A stretch of 19,234 bases of DNA, taken from positions 1 to 19,234 of the forward strand of contig CAYZCL010000031.1 in NCBI GenBank assembly GCA_964476595.1, given 5' to 3'. Positions 1-7,545 of the stretch are shown piece after piece; position 1 is the stretch's first letter, and the number at the start of each line of letters is the position of its first letter. The position numbers were made by a program, and so were the translations under genes. The DNA comes from JALSRD01 sp964476595. GTDB taxonomy: Bacteria; Desulfobacterota; Desulfobacteria; Desulfobacterales; JALSRD01. The notes beneath the pieces are model-generated. The model worked only from the letters and a program-made list of their open reading frames with translations. It searched no databases and had not been told where the DNA came from.

Positions 1-2
1 TG

Positions 3-1052
3 ACGGCGGTATTCGCCGTTCAGGCCCTGGCCCTGGAGGTCGTCACCAAGCAGGACCTCATCGAAAAGCGCGTCACCAGGGACCAGCTGGTCAAACTGGT
101 GGACAACTTCGTGGTGCTTTTCGACGCCTCGGAGTCCATGACCTACCCCTACAAGGAAGACAAGAGCCTGGGCGAGACCAAGTACGACGTGGCCAAGATG
201 ATCATGAAGCAGCGCGAGAACATGGTGCCGGAGCTGGGATATAAGGCCGGCCTGTATCTTTACACCCCGTGGAAGGCGCTGTACCCCATGGGGGCTTTCG
301 ATGCGGCCGAGTACGCCGCGGCCATCGACAGCCTGCCCGCCAAAGCCACGGGCCGCACGCCCATGGTCAAGGGTCTCCACGAGCTGGGCAAGGTGCTGGC
401 CGGGCTGAGCGGAAGGACCGCGGTGTTCATGTTCACCGACGGCACCTACACCGACGTTCCCGGGCTGAAGAATCCCGAAGAGAAGGTCAGGGAACTGGTC
501 AACGAGTACGACGTGTGCTTCTATTTCATCAGCTCCGCCACGCGCAAGCCCGAACAGCGGCTGCTGCGCAAGATGGCATCCTTCAACGAATGCTCCACGG
601 TGGTGCCTTTCGACTGGTTCGTCAAGAACCCGGACCACTTCCTGGGGGCGCTGTTCACGGTCAAGTCCACGGTGGACGTGACGACCGTCACCGAGGAGAA
701 GATCGCCGGTGTCAAGGTCGGCGCCATTCACTTCGATTTCAACAAGTTCGACATCAGGCCCGAGTACCGCGATGAACTCAACAGGCTGGGCGAGTTTCTC
801 AAAGAGCATCCCAAGGCCAGTGCCGTCATGGCGGGCTTTACCGACAGCATCGGTTCCAGGGAATACAACCTGAAACTGTCGCATCGCCGGGTCCTGAGTG
901 TGGCCAACTACCTGAAGAAAAATTTTGGCATCCCGGGTTCCCAGATCGTGATGCACTGGTTCGGCAAGGAAAACCCCGTGGCCGACAATGACACGGAGGA
1001 AGGCCGCGCCAAGAACCGGCGCGTGGAAGTCGCCATCTCCCTCAACGAGTAG
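3..1052 (+). CDS. von Willebrand A domain / OmpA-like peptidoglycan-binding protein (5' end missing)
   Basis: The gene is cut by the left edge. The frame is open from base 3, and the first residues (TAVFAVQALALEVV) look like the end of a Sec signal peptide with cleavage after ALA, so the GTG at 99 is probably not the true start. A von Willebrand A fold follows, with the MIDAS motif DASES near base 123 and an FMFTDGTYTD strand near 427. The C-terminal 110 residues form an OmpA domain: IHFDFNKFDIRPEYRDEL, GFTDSIGSREYN, LSHRRVLSVANYL and KNRRVEVAI. OmpA domains bind the peptide stem of peptidoglycan. VWA domains bind metal and protein partners, so this is probably a periplasmic or outer-membrane protein that links a partner to the wall. 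It ends just before a strong hairpin terminator. The family is clear; the specific role is unknown. Confidence 0.9.
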   Translation, partial: TAVFAVQALALEVVTKQDLIEKRVTRDQLVKLVDNFVVLFDASESMTYPYKEDKSLGETKYDVAKMIMKQRENMVPELGYKAGLYLYTPWKALYPMGAFDAAEYAAAIDSLPAKATGRTPMVKGLHELGKVLAGLSGRTAVFMFTDGTYTDVPGLKNPEEKVRELVNEYDVCFYFISSATRKPEQRLLRKMASFNECSTVVPFDWFVKNPDHFLGALFTVKSTVDVTTVTEEKIAGVKVGAIHFDFNKFDIRPEYRDELNRLGEFLKEHPKASAVMAGFTDSIGSREYNLKLSHRRVLSVANYLKKNFGIPGSQIVMHWFGKENPVADNDTEEGRAKNRRVEVAISLNE

Positions 1053-1090
1053 TTTCGCGGGGCGACAGATTTCCCGGTAGGACGACGCAA

Positions 1091-1140
1091 AGAAAGCCAC
1101 CGTTTCAGGAGGTTCAGGAGACGGTGGCTTTCTCGTTTTC
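1091..1140 (+). terminator. Rho-independent terminator after the VWA/OmpA gene
   Basis: A perfect 13-bp inverted repeat, AGAAAGCCACCGT (1091-1103) and ACGGTGGCTTTCT (1121-1133), encloses a 17-nt loop and is followed by a T-rich stretch ending in GTTTTC. It lies 38 bases after the stop codon. The A-rich left flank and T-rich right flank fit an intrinsic terminator. Confidence 0.8.
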
Positions 1141-1253
1141 AGTGCGGGGCCCCTGCCGGCCTCCGGCTCTCGGCGGTTGCCTTGGCTGTAACGCCGTGGT
1201 AACGTTGAAGCCGGTTGAACTTCGCCGGCCGTTGCCTTTCAGGGGGGGACGCC

Positions 1254-1937
1254 ATGAGCCACGCTCGTTTCTACAAGGTCCTGGTCGTGGGGGCGGTGCT
1301 GGTCTATGTGGCGGCATCGTTTGCACCGTCCGGCCGTCGTGCCTCGAGACGGGAAATTCGCAGGGCCAGGGACGCCCAGAAAAAGAAAACCCAGGAGGTC
1401 AGCCGCCTGGGACTCCAGAACGACCAGCTTCGCTTCGCCCAGATTTTCATTCTCGGCCTTCAAGCCAAGATGTCCTTTCGGGTGGAGCGGCAGCAGGACA
1501 ACGCCATGCGGTTCGCCCTCGGTGGCGGCGAGTTGTGCCTGGTGGACAACATGCTGACCACCGCCACGGGGCCGGAGCCCGTGGTCAACCTGCTGGACAT
1601 GGTCATTTATGTGACCCTGGCCCGCCTATACGTGTACAACAACTGGGATGCCAAGCGTTACGGAAAAGGCCGCGGCGAACTTTCCGCTTTTTTCGGAGCA
1701 GGCCGCAGAGACGGTCAAACAGGACCAGAGCCTGCTGGCCACAGAGGAGAAGCTGTGTCGGCAGGGGCCGGTCTGGAATACCGCCTGTCGCAGCTCGAGA
1801 AGGGCGTCGATGCCGCAATGCGCAGGGCTTTCTTATGGGCCGCGCTGCTGATCGTGTTCTTCTTTGCGGTGATGTTTGTCTCCCGTCGTGAAAAAGCGGC
1901 CGCCGTGCGGTGGTCCCTGCAGGGAAGGAAACGATGA
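1254..1937 (+). CDS. two-TM protein of unknown function with two apparent compensating frameshifts
   Basis: I do not recognise the family. The ATG at 1254 follows the purine run AGGGGGGGA, a plausible ribosome site; a TTG start at 1215 in the same frame is less likely. The 227-aa product has an N-terminal membrane segment (about residues 7-24), a basic and coiled-coil-like stretch (RREIRRARDAQKKK), a central domain, and a C-terminal membrane segment (FLWAALLIVFFFAVMFV) before a basic tail. Between about 1664 and 1767 the reading frame has poor codon usage and Gly/Pro/Arg-rich protein, whereas the +1 frame there reads LFSEQAAETVKQDQSLLATE, which looks like a genuine helical protein. The switch points fall at AAAA (1664-1667) and GGGG (1764-1767). 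I infer two compensating single-base indels, either sequencing errors or real mutations. The next gene starts 18 bases after the stop, so the two may be co-transcribed. Confidence 0.6.
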   Translation: MSHARFYKVLVVGAVLVYVAASFAPSGRRASRREIRRARDAQKKKTQEVSRLGLQNDQLRFAQIFILGLQAKMSFRVERQQDNAMRFALGGGELCLVDNMLTTATGPEPVVNLLDMVIYVTLARLYVYNNWDAKRYGKGRGELSAFFGAGRRDGQTGPEPAGHRGEAVSAGAGLEYRLSQLEKGVDAAMRRAFLWAALLIVFFFAVMFVSRREKAAAVRWSLQGRKR

Positions 1938-1955
1938 ACAGAAAGCTGGTTTTCA

Positions 1956-3890
1956 ATGGATGCCGGAGTCGATAAGGCCGAAACGGAGTCCACGGTGCAA
2001 TACGTTTCCTCGGCGTTGTTCGTCTACACGCCGGAGACCGAGGCCCTCGTGCGCCCCTTGCTGGAGAATTCCTACCATGTCGTCGTGCGGCCCGTGGCCA
2101 TCGCGGAGCTGCTGGAAAACCCCCGCCGACGGCTCAAGGACATGTCTCACGTGGTGGTGGCCGGAGGACTGGACGTCGTCAAGGAGGTCCTGCAACTGGC
2201 CATGCACTACGGCTTCAGCGTGGGCATCATCCCCACCGAGAACCAGCGGGACCTGGTGCGCTCTTTCGATCTGCCGGAGAACCTCGAGGCGGCCGTAGCG
2301 CAGGCCCTGCGCCGGGACGCCAAGCCCGTCGACCTGATCCTGTGCAACGAGAAGATCCTGCTGTTCCGGGCGGTCATCGGCCGGGTGCCGCTCATGGACG
2401 AACCCAGCCGTGTCAGCCGCCTTTCGTTGCTGACGTCGGCCTTCCGGAAGTTCCACGGCCTGAAGCTGCTGGGATTCGATTTTACCACCGCGGGGGACCG
2501 GAAGGTCAAGACGGCGGCCTGCGGATGCATGGTGCTGCAACCCCGCGTGGGTACCCTGGCGTCGCGTTTGATGGCCCGCAAGAACTCTTTCTCCGACGGC
2601 ATGGTATCACTGGCCATCGCCGCCCCGCTGTCGGTGGTGGGCTACCTGAAGTTCCTGGGGCGTGTCTTTTTTTCCTCCGCCGGGCGCAGCCAGCGACTGC
2701 CCGACACCATCGGGTACATCCGCAGCCCGCAGGTCGAAATTAAAACCGAAAAGCCCCTTGATGTGGTCATCGACGGCAGCCGCGCCACGCGCACGCCGGT
2801 CACCTGCCGCGCCCTGCCGGGCGCCGTGCGCATCAACATGGGCGCCGACGCCGTGGAGGGGGACAAGAACGCCCAGGCGACCGCCGAGAAGGTCGACGTC
2901 AACAATCTCCCCAGGGACAAGGAACTGGACAGAGCGCGCAGGAAATCCGCGGTCCCCTTTTTCTCCTATGCTTCCGAGGAGCGTTTCCGCGACCTGTTCA
3001 CCGCCCTGCGTGAAGACGCGCGATTCGACCAGACTTACCTGGTACTGATGCTGCTGAGCACCCTGCTGGCAACGGTGGGCCTTTACCTCAACAGTGCCTC
3101 GGTGGTCATCGGCGCTATGCTGCTGGCACCGCTGATGGCGCCCATCCTGTCGCTGTCCATGGGACTGCTGCGCAGCGACCTGGACCTGGCCAGGCACTCC
3201 ATCATCAAGATCGTGGGGGGCGTTGGGATCGCGCTGGGCGCCGCGTCCCTGGTGGCCCTCGTGTTTCCATACAACAGCATAACGCCGGAGATGCAGGCGC
3301 GGCTGAACCCGAGCCTGCTGGACCTGGCCGTGGCCATCTGCGCCGGTATCGCCGGGGCCTACACCAAATCCTTCAAAGAGATCCTGCAAAGCCTGGCCGG
3401 CGTGGCCATCGCCGTGGCCCTGGTTCCCCCGCTGGCGGTGGCCGGCATCGGTATCGGTCGCGGGGACCTCGCTTTCTTCTTCCAGGCCTTTCTGCTTTTT
3501 TCCACCAACCTGGTGGGCATCGTACTGGCCTCGGCGCTGACATTCCGCATGCTGGGCTATTCGGCGGTGGTGCGCGGTAAAATGGGTATCGGCGTGGTGG
3601 CGGCCTTCATGGTGCTGATCAGCATTCCGCTCTACTTCTCCTTCCAACGTATCGTAGAGAATAACGCCATCGAGGGGCGCTGGCAGAAGGAGCGTTTCCT
3701 GGTCAACGGGAAGTATCTGATCATCCAGGGGGTGCAGCTGAACCGGAGCAGCGACAGGGAAATCCTGGTGATGGACATTCTCGCCCGGGACATGCTCACC
3801 CGCGCCGACCTGACGGCCTTCAAGGAGAAGGTCCAAAGTAACTTCAACCGCAAGGTGGTCATCCGTGCCAGGATCGTCTACATTCCGTGA
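1956..3890 (+). CDS. DUF389 membrane protein with N-terminal diacylglycerol-kinase-like domain
   Basis: This is a 644-aa protein with two parts. Residues 15-290 resemble the diacylglycerol/sphingolipid kinase catalytic fold (LCB5/YegS type): a VVVAGGLDVVKEVL segment (about 67-80) sits where GGDGT is expected, and IIPTENQRDLVRSFDLP (about 91-107) matches the family's PxGTxNDFAR region. The GGDGT loop is altered to GGLD, so lipid kinase activity is doubtful. From about residue 360 there is a DUF389 domain with roughly six membrane segments, including SASVVIGAMLLAPLMAPILS and VAIAVALVPPLAVAGIGIG. A soluble C-terminal tail of about 85 residues follows. The function of DUF389 is unknown; a channel or transporter role is only a guess. 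The ATG at 1956 has a weak upstream site. The stop is 7 bases before the next gene, which suggests one transcript. Confidence 0.85.
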   Translation: MDAGVDKAETESTVQYVSSALFVYTPETEALVRPLLENSYHVVVRPVAIAELLENPRRRLKDMSHVVVAGGLDVVKEVLQLAMHYGFSVGIIPTENQRDLVRSFDLPENLEAAVAQALRRDAKPVDLILCNEKILLFRAVIGRVPLMDEPSRVSRLSLLTSAFRKFHGLKLLGFDFTTAGDRKVKTAACGCMVLQPRVGTLASRLMARKNSFSDGMVSLAIAAPLSVVGYLKFLGRVFFSSAGRSQRLPDTIGYIRSPQVEIKTEKPLDVVIDGSRATRTPVTCRALPGAVRINMGADAVEGDKNAQATAEKVDVNNLPRDKELDRARRKSAVPFFSYASEERFRDLFTALREDARFDQTYLVLMLLSTLLATVGLYLNSASVVIGAMLLAPLMAPILSLSMGLLRSDLDLARHSIIKIVGGVGIALGAASLVALVFPYNSITPEMQARLNPSLLDLAVAICAGIAGAYTKSFKEILQSLAGVAIAVALVPPLAVAGIGIGRGDLAFFFQAFLLFSTNLVGIVLASALTFRMLGYSAVVRGKMGIGVVAAFMVLISIPLYFSFQRIVENNAIEGRWQKERFLVNGKYLIIQGVQLNRSSDREILVMDILARDMLTRADLTAFKEKVQSNFNRKVVIRARIVYIP

Positions 3891-3897
3891 TGCGCCC

Positions 3898-5040
3898 ATG
3901 AAAACGATTCGACTTCTCATCGTGTTCGGCCTTCTGTCCGTTGCGGCCTGGATCGTCGGCTGTGATCGCCGCCCGGCGGTCCAGCCCAGCGGCAGGAGTG
4001 TTAAAATCGGCGTCATCGCGCCTTTCAGCGGAGCGGACAGCACCAAGGGGCGGGAAGGGCTCAGGGGCATCCGGGCCGCCCAGCGGCTGACACCCTATCT
4101 GCGCAACGGCGATGCCGTCCGGCTGGTCACCGAGGATGATGGCAACCGTGCGGTGCGTTCGCTGCAGGCGCTGAAAAAACTGGTGTGCCGGGATCGGGTA
4201 TCCGCCGTCATGACTTTTTCCAGCAGCGATCCGGTGCTGGAGATGGCCGGCGTGGCGGATGAATACCGGACACCCATTTTGGCCCTGGTGGCGACCCACC
4301 CCGACGTAACCCGGCGGAGCCGTTTTGTCAGCCAGCTGCCCTTCGATGACGATTTCCAGGGCGCCGTAGCGGCGCTGTACGTTCGCGACGAACTGCTCAT
4401 CGACCGTGCGGCGGTGTTCGTGGACCCGGACAGCGCGTACTCCACCAACCTGGGAAGAACGTTTGCCGGCAAGTTCGAATCCATTGGCGGGGTGATCACC
4501 GCAACGACACCGCTGGCGCACGATAGGCAGGACTTCGAGAGACTTTTGAGAGACGTTCACGCCGGCGGGCCGGAACTGCTCTATCTCCCCGTCCACGCCG
4601 TGGAAGTGATTCGTATCATCCGCACGGCCCACCGCGTGGGCTGGCGGCCGCGCATGATGGGCAGCGACGGCCTGTTGTCCACGGTGCTGACGCAGCATAG
4701 GAAGGACGTGTACTTGCTCGACGGCCTGCTGGCCACCGACCTTTACAGTTCCGGGGATCCCTTGACCGCCTACGGGAAGAAGGTGCAATCGCTGTACAGG
4801 GGAGAGCCCACCTCCTATGCCGTACTGGGCGTCGAAGGCTATGCACTGCTCGTCGATGCCATGAACCGCTGCGGTGGACGGCCCGGGCGTTTGTGCATCA
4901 ACCGTGCGCTGCGCTCAACGCACGATTTTACCGGGGTCCTGGGGAAAATCGCCATCGGTCCCGACGGCAAGGCCGGCCGCCCGCTCTATATCAACGCCAT
5001 CCACAACGGCCACATGCGTTACGTCGTCAAGGTCTATTGA
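3898..5040 (+). CDS. LivJ-type periplasmic-binding lipoprotein (Peripla_BP_6 family)
   Basis: The start is the ATG at 3898, because it begins a standard lipoprotein signal peptide, MKTIRLLIVFGLLSVAAWIV, ending in the lipobox IVGC with lipidated Cys22; an in-frame GTG at 3865 would spoil it. The mature part (380 aa in all) matches type I periplasmic-binding proteins of branched-chain amino-acid transporters: VKIGVIAPFSGADSTKGREG at the N-terminus, a RLVTEDDGN strand, a VSAVMTFSSSDPV loop, TPILALVATHPDVTRRSRFV, and the late segment SYAVLGVEGYALLVDAMNR. The family binds small ligands, often amino acids or amides. No permease or ATPase gene lies beside it, so it may act as a receptor rather than part of an ABC importer. 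It follows the DUF389 gene by 7 bases and is probably in the same operon. The ligand is unknown. Confidence 0.85.
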   Translation: MKTIRLLIVFGLLSVAAWIVGCDRRPAVQPSGRSVKIGVIAPFSGADSTKGREGLRGIRAAQRLTPYLRNGDAVRLVTEDDGNRAVRSLQALKKLVCRDRVSAVMTFSSSDPVLEMAGVADEYRTPILALVATHPDVTRRSRFVSQLPFDDDFQGAVAALYVRDELLIDRAAVFVDPDSAYSTNLGRTFAGKFESIGGVITATTPLAHDRQDFERLLRDVHAGGPELLYLPVHAVEVIRIIRTAHRVGWRPRMMGSDGLLSTVLTQHRKDVYLLDGLLATDLYSSGDPLTAYGKKVQSLYRGEPTSYAVLGVEGYALLVDAMNRCGGRPGRLCINRALRSTHDFTGVLGKIAIGPDGKAGRPLYINAIHNGHMRYVVKVY

Positions 5041-5278
5041 CGCCGCCGGCCGAACCGTCGCAGCGGCATTCCGAAACCGGCGACGGCGCTGCCGCCGGCG
5101 TGCGGGGGGGATGGGTTCGGCGCGATTCCGTAGATGAATCTACAGGCCGGTCTCCTGCAAAACGCGCCGTGGGGCGGGATCGCGGAAGGGTTGAAACGGG
5201 GGAGTGAATGCTGTCGCACCGAAACGGCGGTCCGTTCTTTCCCCGGGGCACTCCGGATCGCCGGTGGCCGATTTTGTA

Positions 5279-5306
5279 TTTACAATAGGGAAGAAATGAT
5301 TATATT
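5279..5306 (+). promoter_or_regulatory. sigma70-like promoter for mscS
   Basis: A -35 box TTTACA (5279-5284, five of six consensus bases) and a -10 box TATATT (5301-5306, five of six) are separated by 16 bases within an AT-rich island in GC-rich DNA. The expected start of transcription is near 5313, giving a leader of about 110 bases to mscS. No experimental support is visible. Confidence 0.5.
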
Positions 5307-5323
5307 GACCAGAATCGGGTCAA
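5305..5323. promoter_or_regulatory. possible operator: inverted repeat over the mscS transcription start
   Basis: TTGACC (5305-5310) and GGTCAA (5318-5323) form an inverted repeat with a 7-base spacer, overlapping the -10 box and the expected start site. The position suits a repressor site. A 6-bp half-site can occur by chance, so this is tentative. Confidence 0.25.
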
Positions 5324-5421
5324 ATCAGAGTGGCAATTCCTAGAATGATGCCCGCCTGAAGGTTTTTCCGGTCCCGCTGTTCGTTCATCCAAACCCCCTT
5401 CGAGACAGGAGGAAGTAAACT

Positions 5422-6234
5422 ATGGATTTTTCCAGCCTGACAGCCACCGTATATAAACTGCTGACCGTATACGGCCTTAAAGTCGTTGCCGCCATCGCCA
5501 TCCTCATCATCGGCCGCTGGGTGGCCAAGGGGGTGCGCAATCTCATTAGCCGAACGATGGCCCGCAACAAGGTGGACGAAACCCTCAACAAGTTCGTCAC
5601 CAGCCTGAGTTACGTGGCCCTGCTGGCCTTCGTGGTCATCGCGGCCTTGAACCAGCTGGGCGTCCAGACGGCTTCCTTCGTGGCCATCCTGGGCGCCGCC
5701 GGTCTGGCCGTGGGCCTGGCGCTGCAGGGATCGCTGTCCAACTTCGCCGCCGGTGTACTGATGATCATCTTCCGGCCTGTGGCCGTGGGAGATTACATCG
5801 AGGGCGCCGGCGTGGCCGGCACGGTGGAGGAGATCCAGATCTTCACCACCACTCTGGTCACCCCGGACAACAAGACCATCTTCGTTCCCAATGCCAAGCT
5901 CATGGGCGACAACATCGTCAACTACACCACCAGGGGAACCCGTCGCGTGGACTTCACTTTCGGCATCGGCTACGGGGACGACATCGACAAAGCCCGCGGG
6001 GTGATCGAACAGATCCTCTCGGCGGAAGAGCGCATCATGAAAGACCCGGCACCGGTGATCGCGGTGTCCGAACTGGCCGACAGCAGTGTCAACTTCGCGG
6101 TGCGCGTGTGGACCAAGGCCGATGATTACTGGGACGTGTACTTCCAGACCCTCGAAAAGGTCAAGAAGCAATTCGACGCCGAGGGCATCAACATCCCCTT
6201 TCCCCAGCAGGATGTTCATCTCTACCAGCACTGA
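5422..6234 (+). CDS. mscS: small-conductance mechanosensitive channel MscS
   Basis: The 270-aa product is close to the usual length of Escherichia coli MscS (286 aa) and follows its plan. TM1 is at about residues 15-35 (VVAAIAILIIGRWVAKGVRN), TM2 at about 62-82, and the pore-lining TM3 at about 90-118, with the Gly/Ala-rich ILGAAGLAVGLALQGSLSNF signature and GVLMIIFRP. The cytoplasmic beta and alpha/beta vestibule follows, with GDYIEGAGVAGTVEEIQIF, TIFVPNAKLMGDNIVNY and the end segment EGINIPFPQQDVHL, all matching E. coli MscS. Seven subunits form a channel that opens under membrane tension and releases solutes during hypo-osmotic shock. The start is preceded by a strong site AGGAGGAAG. It is the first gene after an AT-rich promoter and is followed by the kbp-containing operon. 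Confidence 0.95.
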   Translation: MDFSSLTATVYKLLTVYGLKVVAAIAILIIGRWVAKGVRNLISRTMARNKVDETLNKFVTSLSYVALLAFVVIAALNQLGVQTASFVAILGAAGLAVGLALQGSLSNFAAGVLMIIFRPVAVGDYIEGAGVAGTVEEIQIFTTTLVTPDNKTIFVPNAKLMGDNIVNYTTRGTRRVDFTFGIGYGDDIDKARGVIEQILSAEERIMKDPAPVIAVSELADSSVNFAVRVWTKADDYWDVYFQTLEKVKKQFDAEGINIPFPQQDVHLYQH

Positions 6235-6239
6235 CACGT

Positions 6240-6283
6240 CCCCGGGACGGTGGAGAATCACTTTTCTCCGCCTCTTGCCGGGG
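6240..6283 (+). terminator. two-tier hairpin between mscS and the next gene
   Basis: Six bases after the mscS stop, an outer stem CCCCGG (6240-6245)/CCGGGG (6278-6283) encloses an inner stem GGTGGAGAA (6249-6257)/TTCTCCGCC (6264-6272, one G-U pair). No T tract follows, so it may be a weak terminator, an attenuator lowering expression of the downstream genes, or an mRNA-stabilising 3' structure. Confidence 0.45.
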
Positions 6284-6345
6284 TCACTGTGCCCCGACGT
6301 TTGGTTTGAATGCAACCGCATCTGAAAGTGAAAGGAAGTCCAGTC

Positions 6346-7545
6346 ATGACCACCACCAACACCGTGTCGACGCCGCTGCGTTACCTGGACAAAGCCCTCA
6401 ACGGCCTGCGGGACCTGGGTCTGATGCCCGAAAAGCCCGATGAAATGCCGGTCATCGCCCTGATCAACAAGATCAGCGATCTGGACGAGGAGAAGACCAT
6501 CGCCATCGCCCGCACCCTGACCAACACCACGGTTTTCAACGAGGTGGTGCGCGAGCAGATCAAGGCCATGAACGTGGGCGAGCGCTACGAAACCATTGCC
6601 AAGGCCTTTGACAGCATTCGTGACGACGCCAAGTCCATGGTCGAACAGCTTGAAGACGGCAAGATCGACACCATGGAGCGCCTGTCCAACTTCTGGATGA
6701 AAGTCACCCGCGGGGACATCCCCAGCCGTTTCCGCAAGATCAAGAAGACCTACCTGGAGGTTTCGGCCGACACCAAGGAGCAGATGGAGCGCGAGGCCCG
6801 GATCCTGGAGTCCTACCGTGATTTCCGCGGAGCCCTCAAGGAGGCACAGGTCATGGCATTCCAGGTTCTGAAGAAAGCCGAGACCGCCGTGGAAACGGCC
6901 AAGGCCCGCCTGGAGGAGGCCTCCAAGGCCCTGGAAACCTACACCGGGGACGACCGTGAACAGATCGCCAGGCTGGAACTGGCCCGTGACGAACGGCTGC
7001 GTGCCCTGCAGGACGAAGACAAACGCTATCAGATCGCCAAGGACCTGGCCGAAAACCTGTCGGTGAGCTACAACACCACCGAGGTGGTCATGGCGCGCTT
7101 GGCCCAGACGGCCGACATCAAGGAGCGCGTGTACGCCCAGGCGGTCTCTTTTTTCGGCACCAATGAAACCGTTTTTACGGCCCTGAACGCTTCGTTCACC
7201 AGCCTGCAGGGCCTGTACGAGAGCACCGAAACCCTCAACGCCATGAAAGACGGCATCAACGAGAGCCTCGAAACCCTCGCCGATGTGGGCGACGCCGTGC
7301 AGGAAAAGGCCCTGCGGGCGGGTTACGGGCCGACCATCAAGGCCGAAAGCGTCAAAAGACTGCTGGATTCGGTGATCAACTTCCAGGAAAAATCCTACTC
7401 GCTCATTTCTGAGATGCGCGAGCTGAGCACCCGCAATGAGCAGGAGATTCGCCAGACGGTGGAGGATGGCAAACGGCGCATGGTGCAGCTGACCACGGCC
7501 GCCGATCACCTGGGCCCCGCCGGAAAGCAACTGACCCATGAGTGA
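6346..7545 (+). CDS. helical protein of unknown function, first gene of the kbp-linked operon
   Basis: The ATG at 6346 is chosen because AAAGGAAG lies about 8 bases upstream; an in-frame ATG at 6310 has no such site. The 399-aa product is almost entirely helical, rich in Glu, Lys and Ala, with no signal peptide and no membrane segment. It contains long coiled-coil stretches, for example around residues 145-240 (VLKKAETAVETAKARLEEAS). The arrangement resembles TelA- or PspA-like cytoplasmic membrane-associated proteins, but I see no motif that decides it. Homologues I recall are often labelled 'cell surface protein', which the lack of an export signal does not support. It overlaps the next gene by 8 bases, so translation is probably coupled. 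Likely role: a structural or scaffold partner of the membrane proteins encoded downstream. Confidence 0.8.
   Translation: MTTTNTVSTPLRYLDKALNGLRDLGLMPEKPDEMPVIALINKISDLDEEKTIAIARTLTNTTVFNEVVREQIKAMNVGERYETIAKAFDSIRDDAKSMVEQLEDGKIDTMERLSNFWMKVTRGDIPSRFRKIKKTYLEVSADTKEQMEREARILESYRDFRGALKEAQVMAFQVLKKAETAVETAKARLEEASKALETYTGDDREQIARLELARDERLRALQDEDKRYQIAKDLAENLSVSYNTTEVVMARLAQTADIKERVYAQAVSFFGTNETVFTALNASFTSLQGLYESTETLNAMKDGINESLETLADVGDAVQEKALRAGYGPTIKAESVKRLLDSVINFQEKSYSLISEMRELSTRNEQEIRQTVEDGKRRMVQLTTAADHLGPAGKQLTHE

Larger units (their letters stand above)
5041..5421. other. intergenic region upstream of mscS
   Basis: These 381 bases hold no convincing gene. The first 200 are GC-rich with no clear terminator for the preceding lipoprotein gene. 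From about 5270 to 5340 the composition turns AT-rich and contains the promoter-like elements and small palindrome listed separately. The last 20 bases carry the mscS ribosome site AGGAGGAAG. Confidence 0.6.

Noticed and set aside
1215..1253. TTG start for the two-TM protein
   Set aside because: The ATG at 1254 has a purine-rich site in front and leads straight into the membrane segment.
1934..1975. A 13-codon frame starting at the ATG that overlaps the stop at 1937
   Set aside because: Too short, with no family signal; the next gene starts in another frame at 1956.
2607..4070. A 487-codon open frame on the minus strand opposite the DUF389 gene
   Set aside because: It is His/Gln/Asp-rich with no domain, and lies opposite a clear membrane-protein gene.
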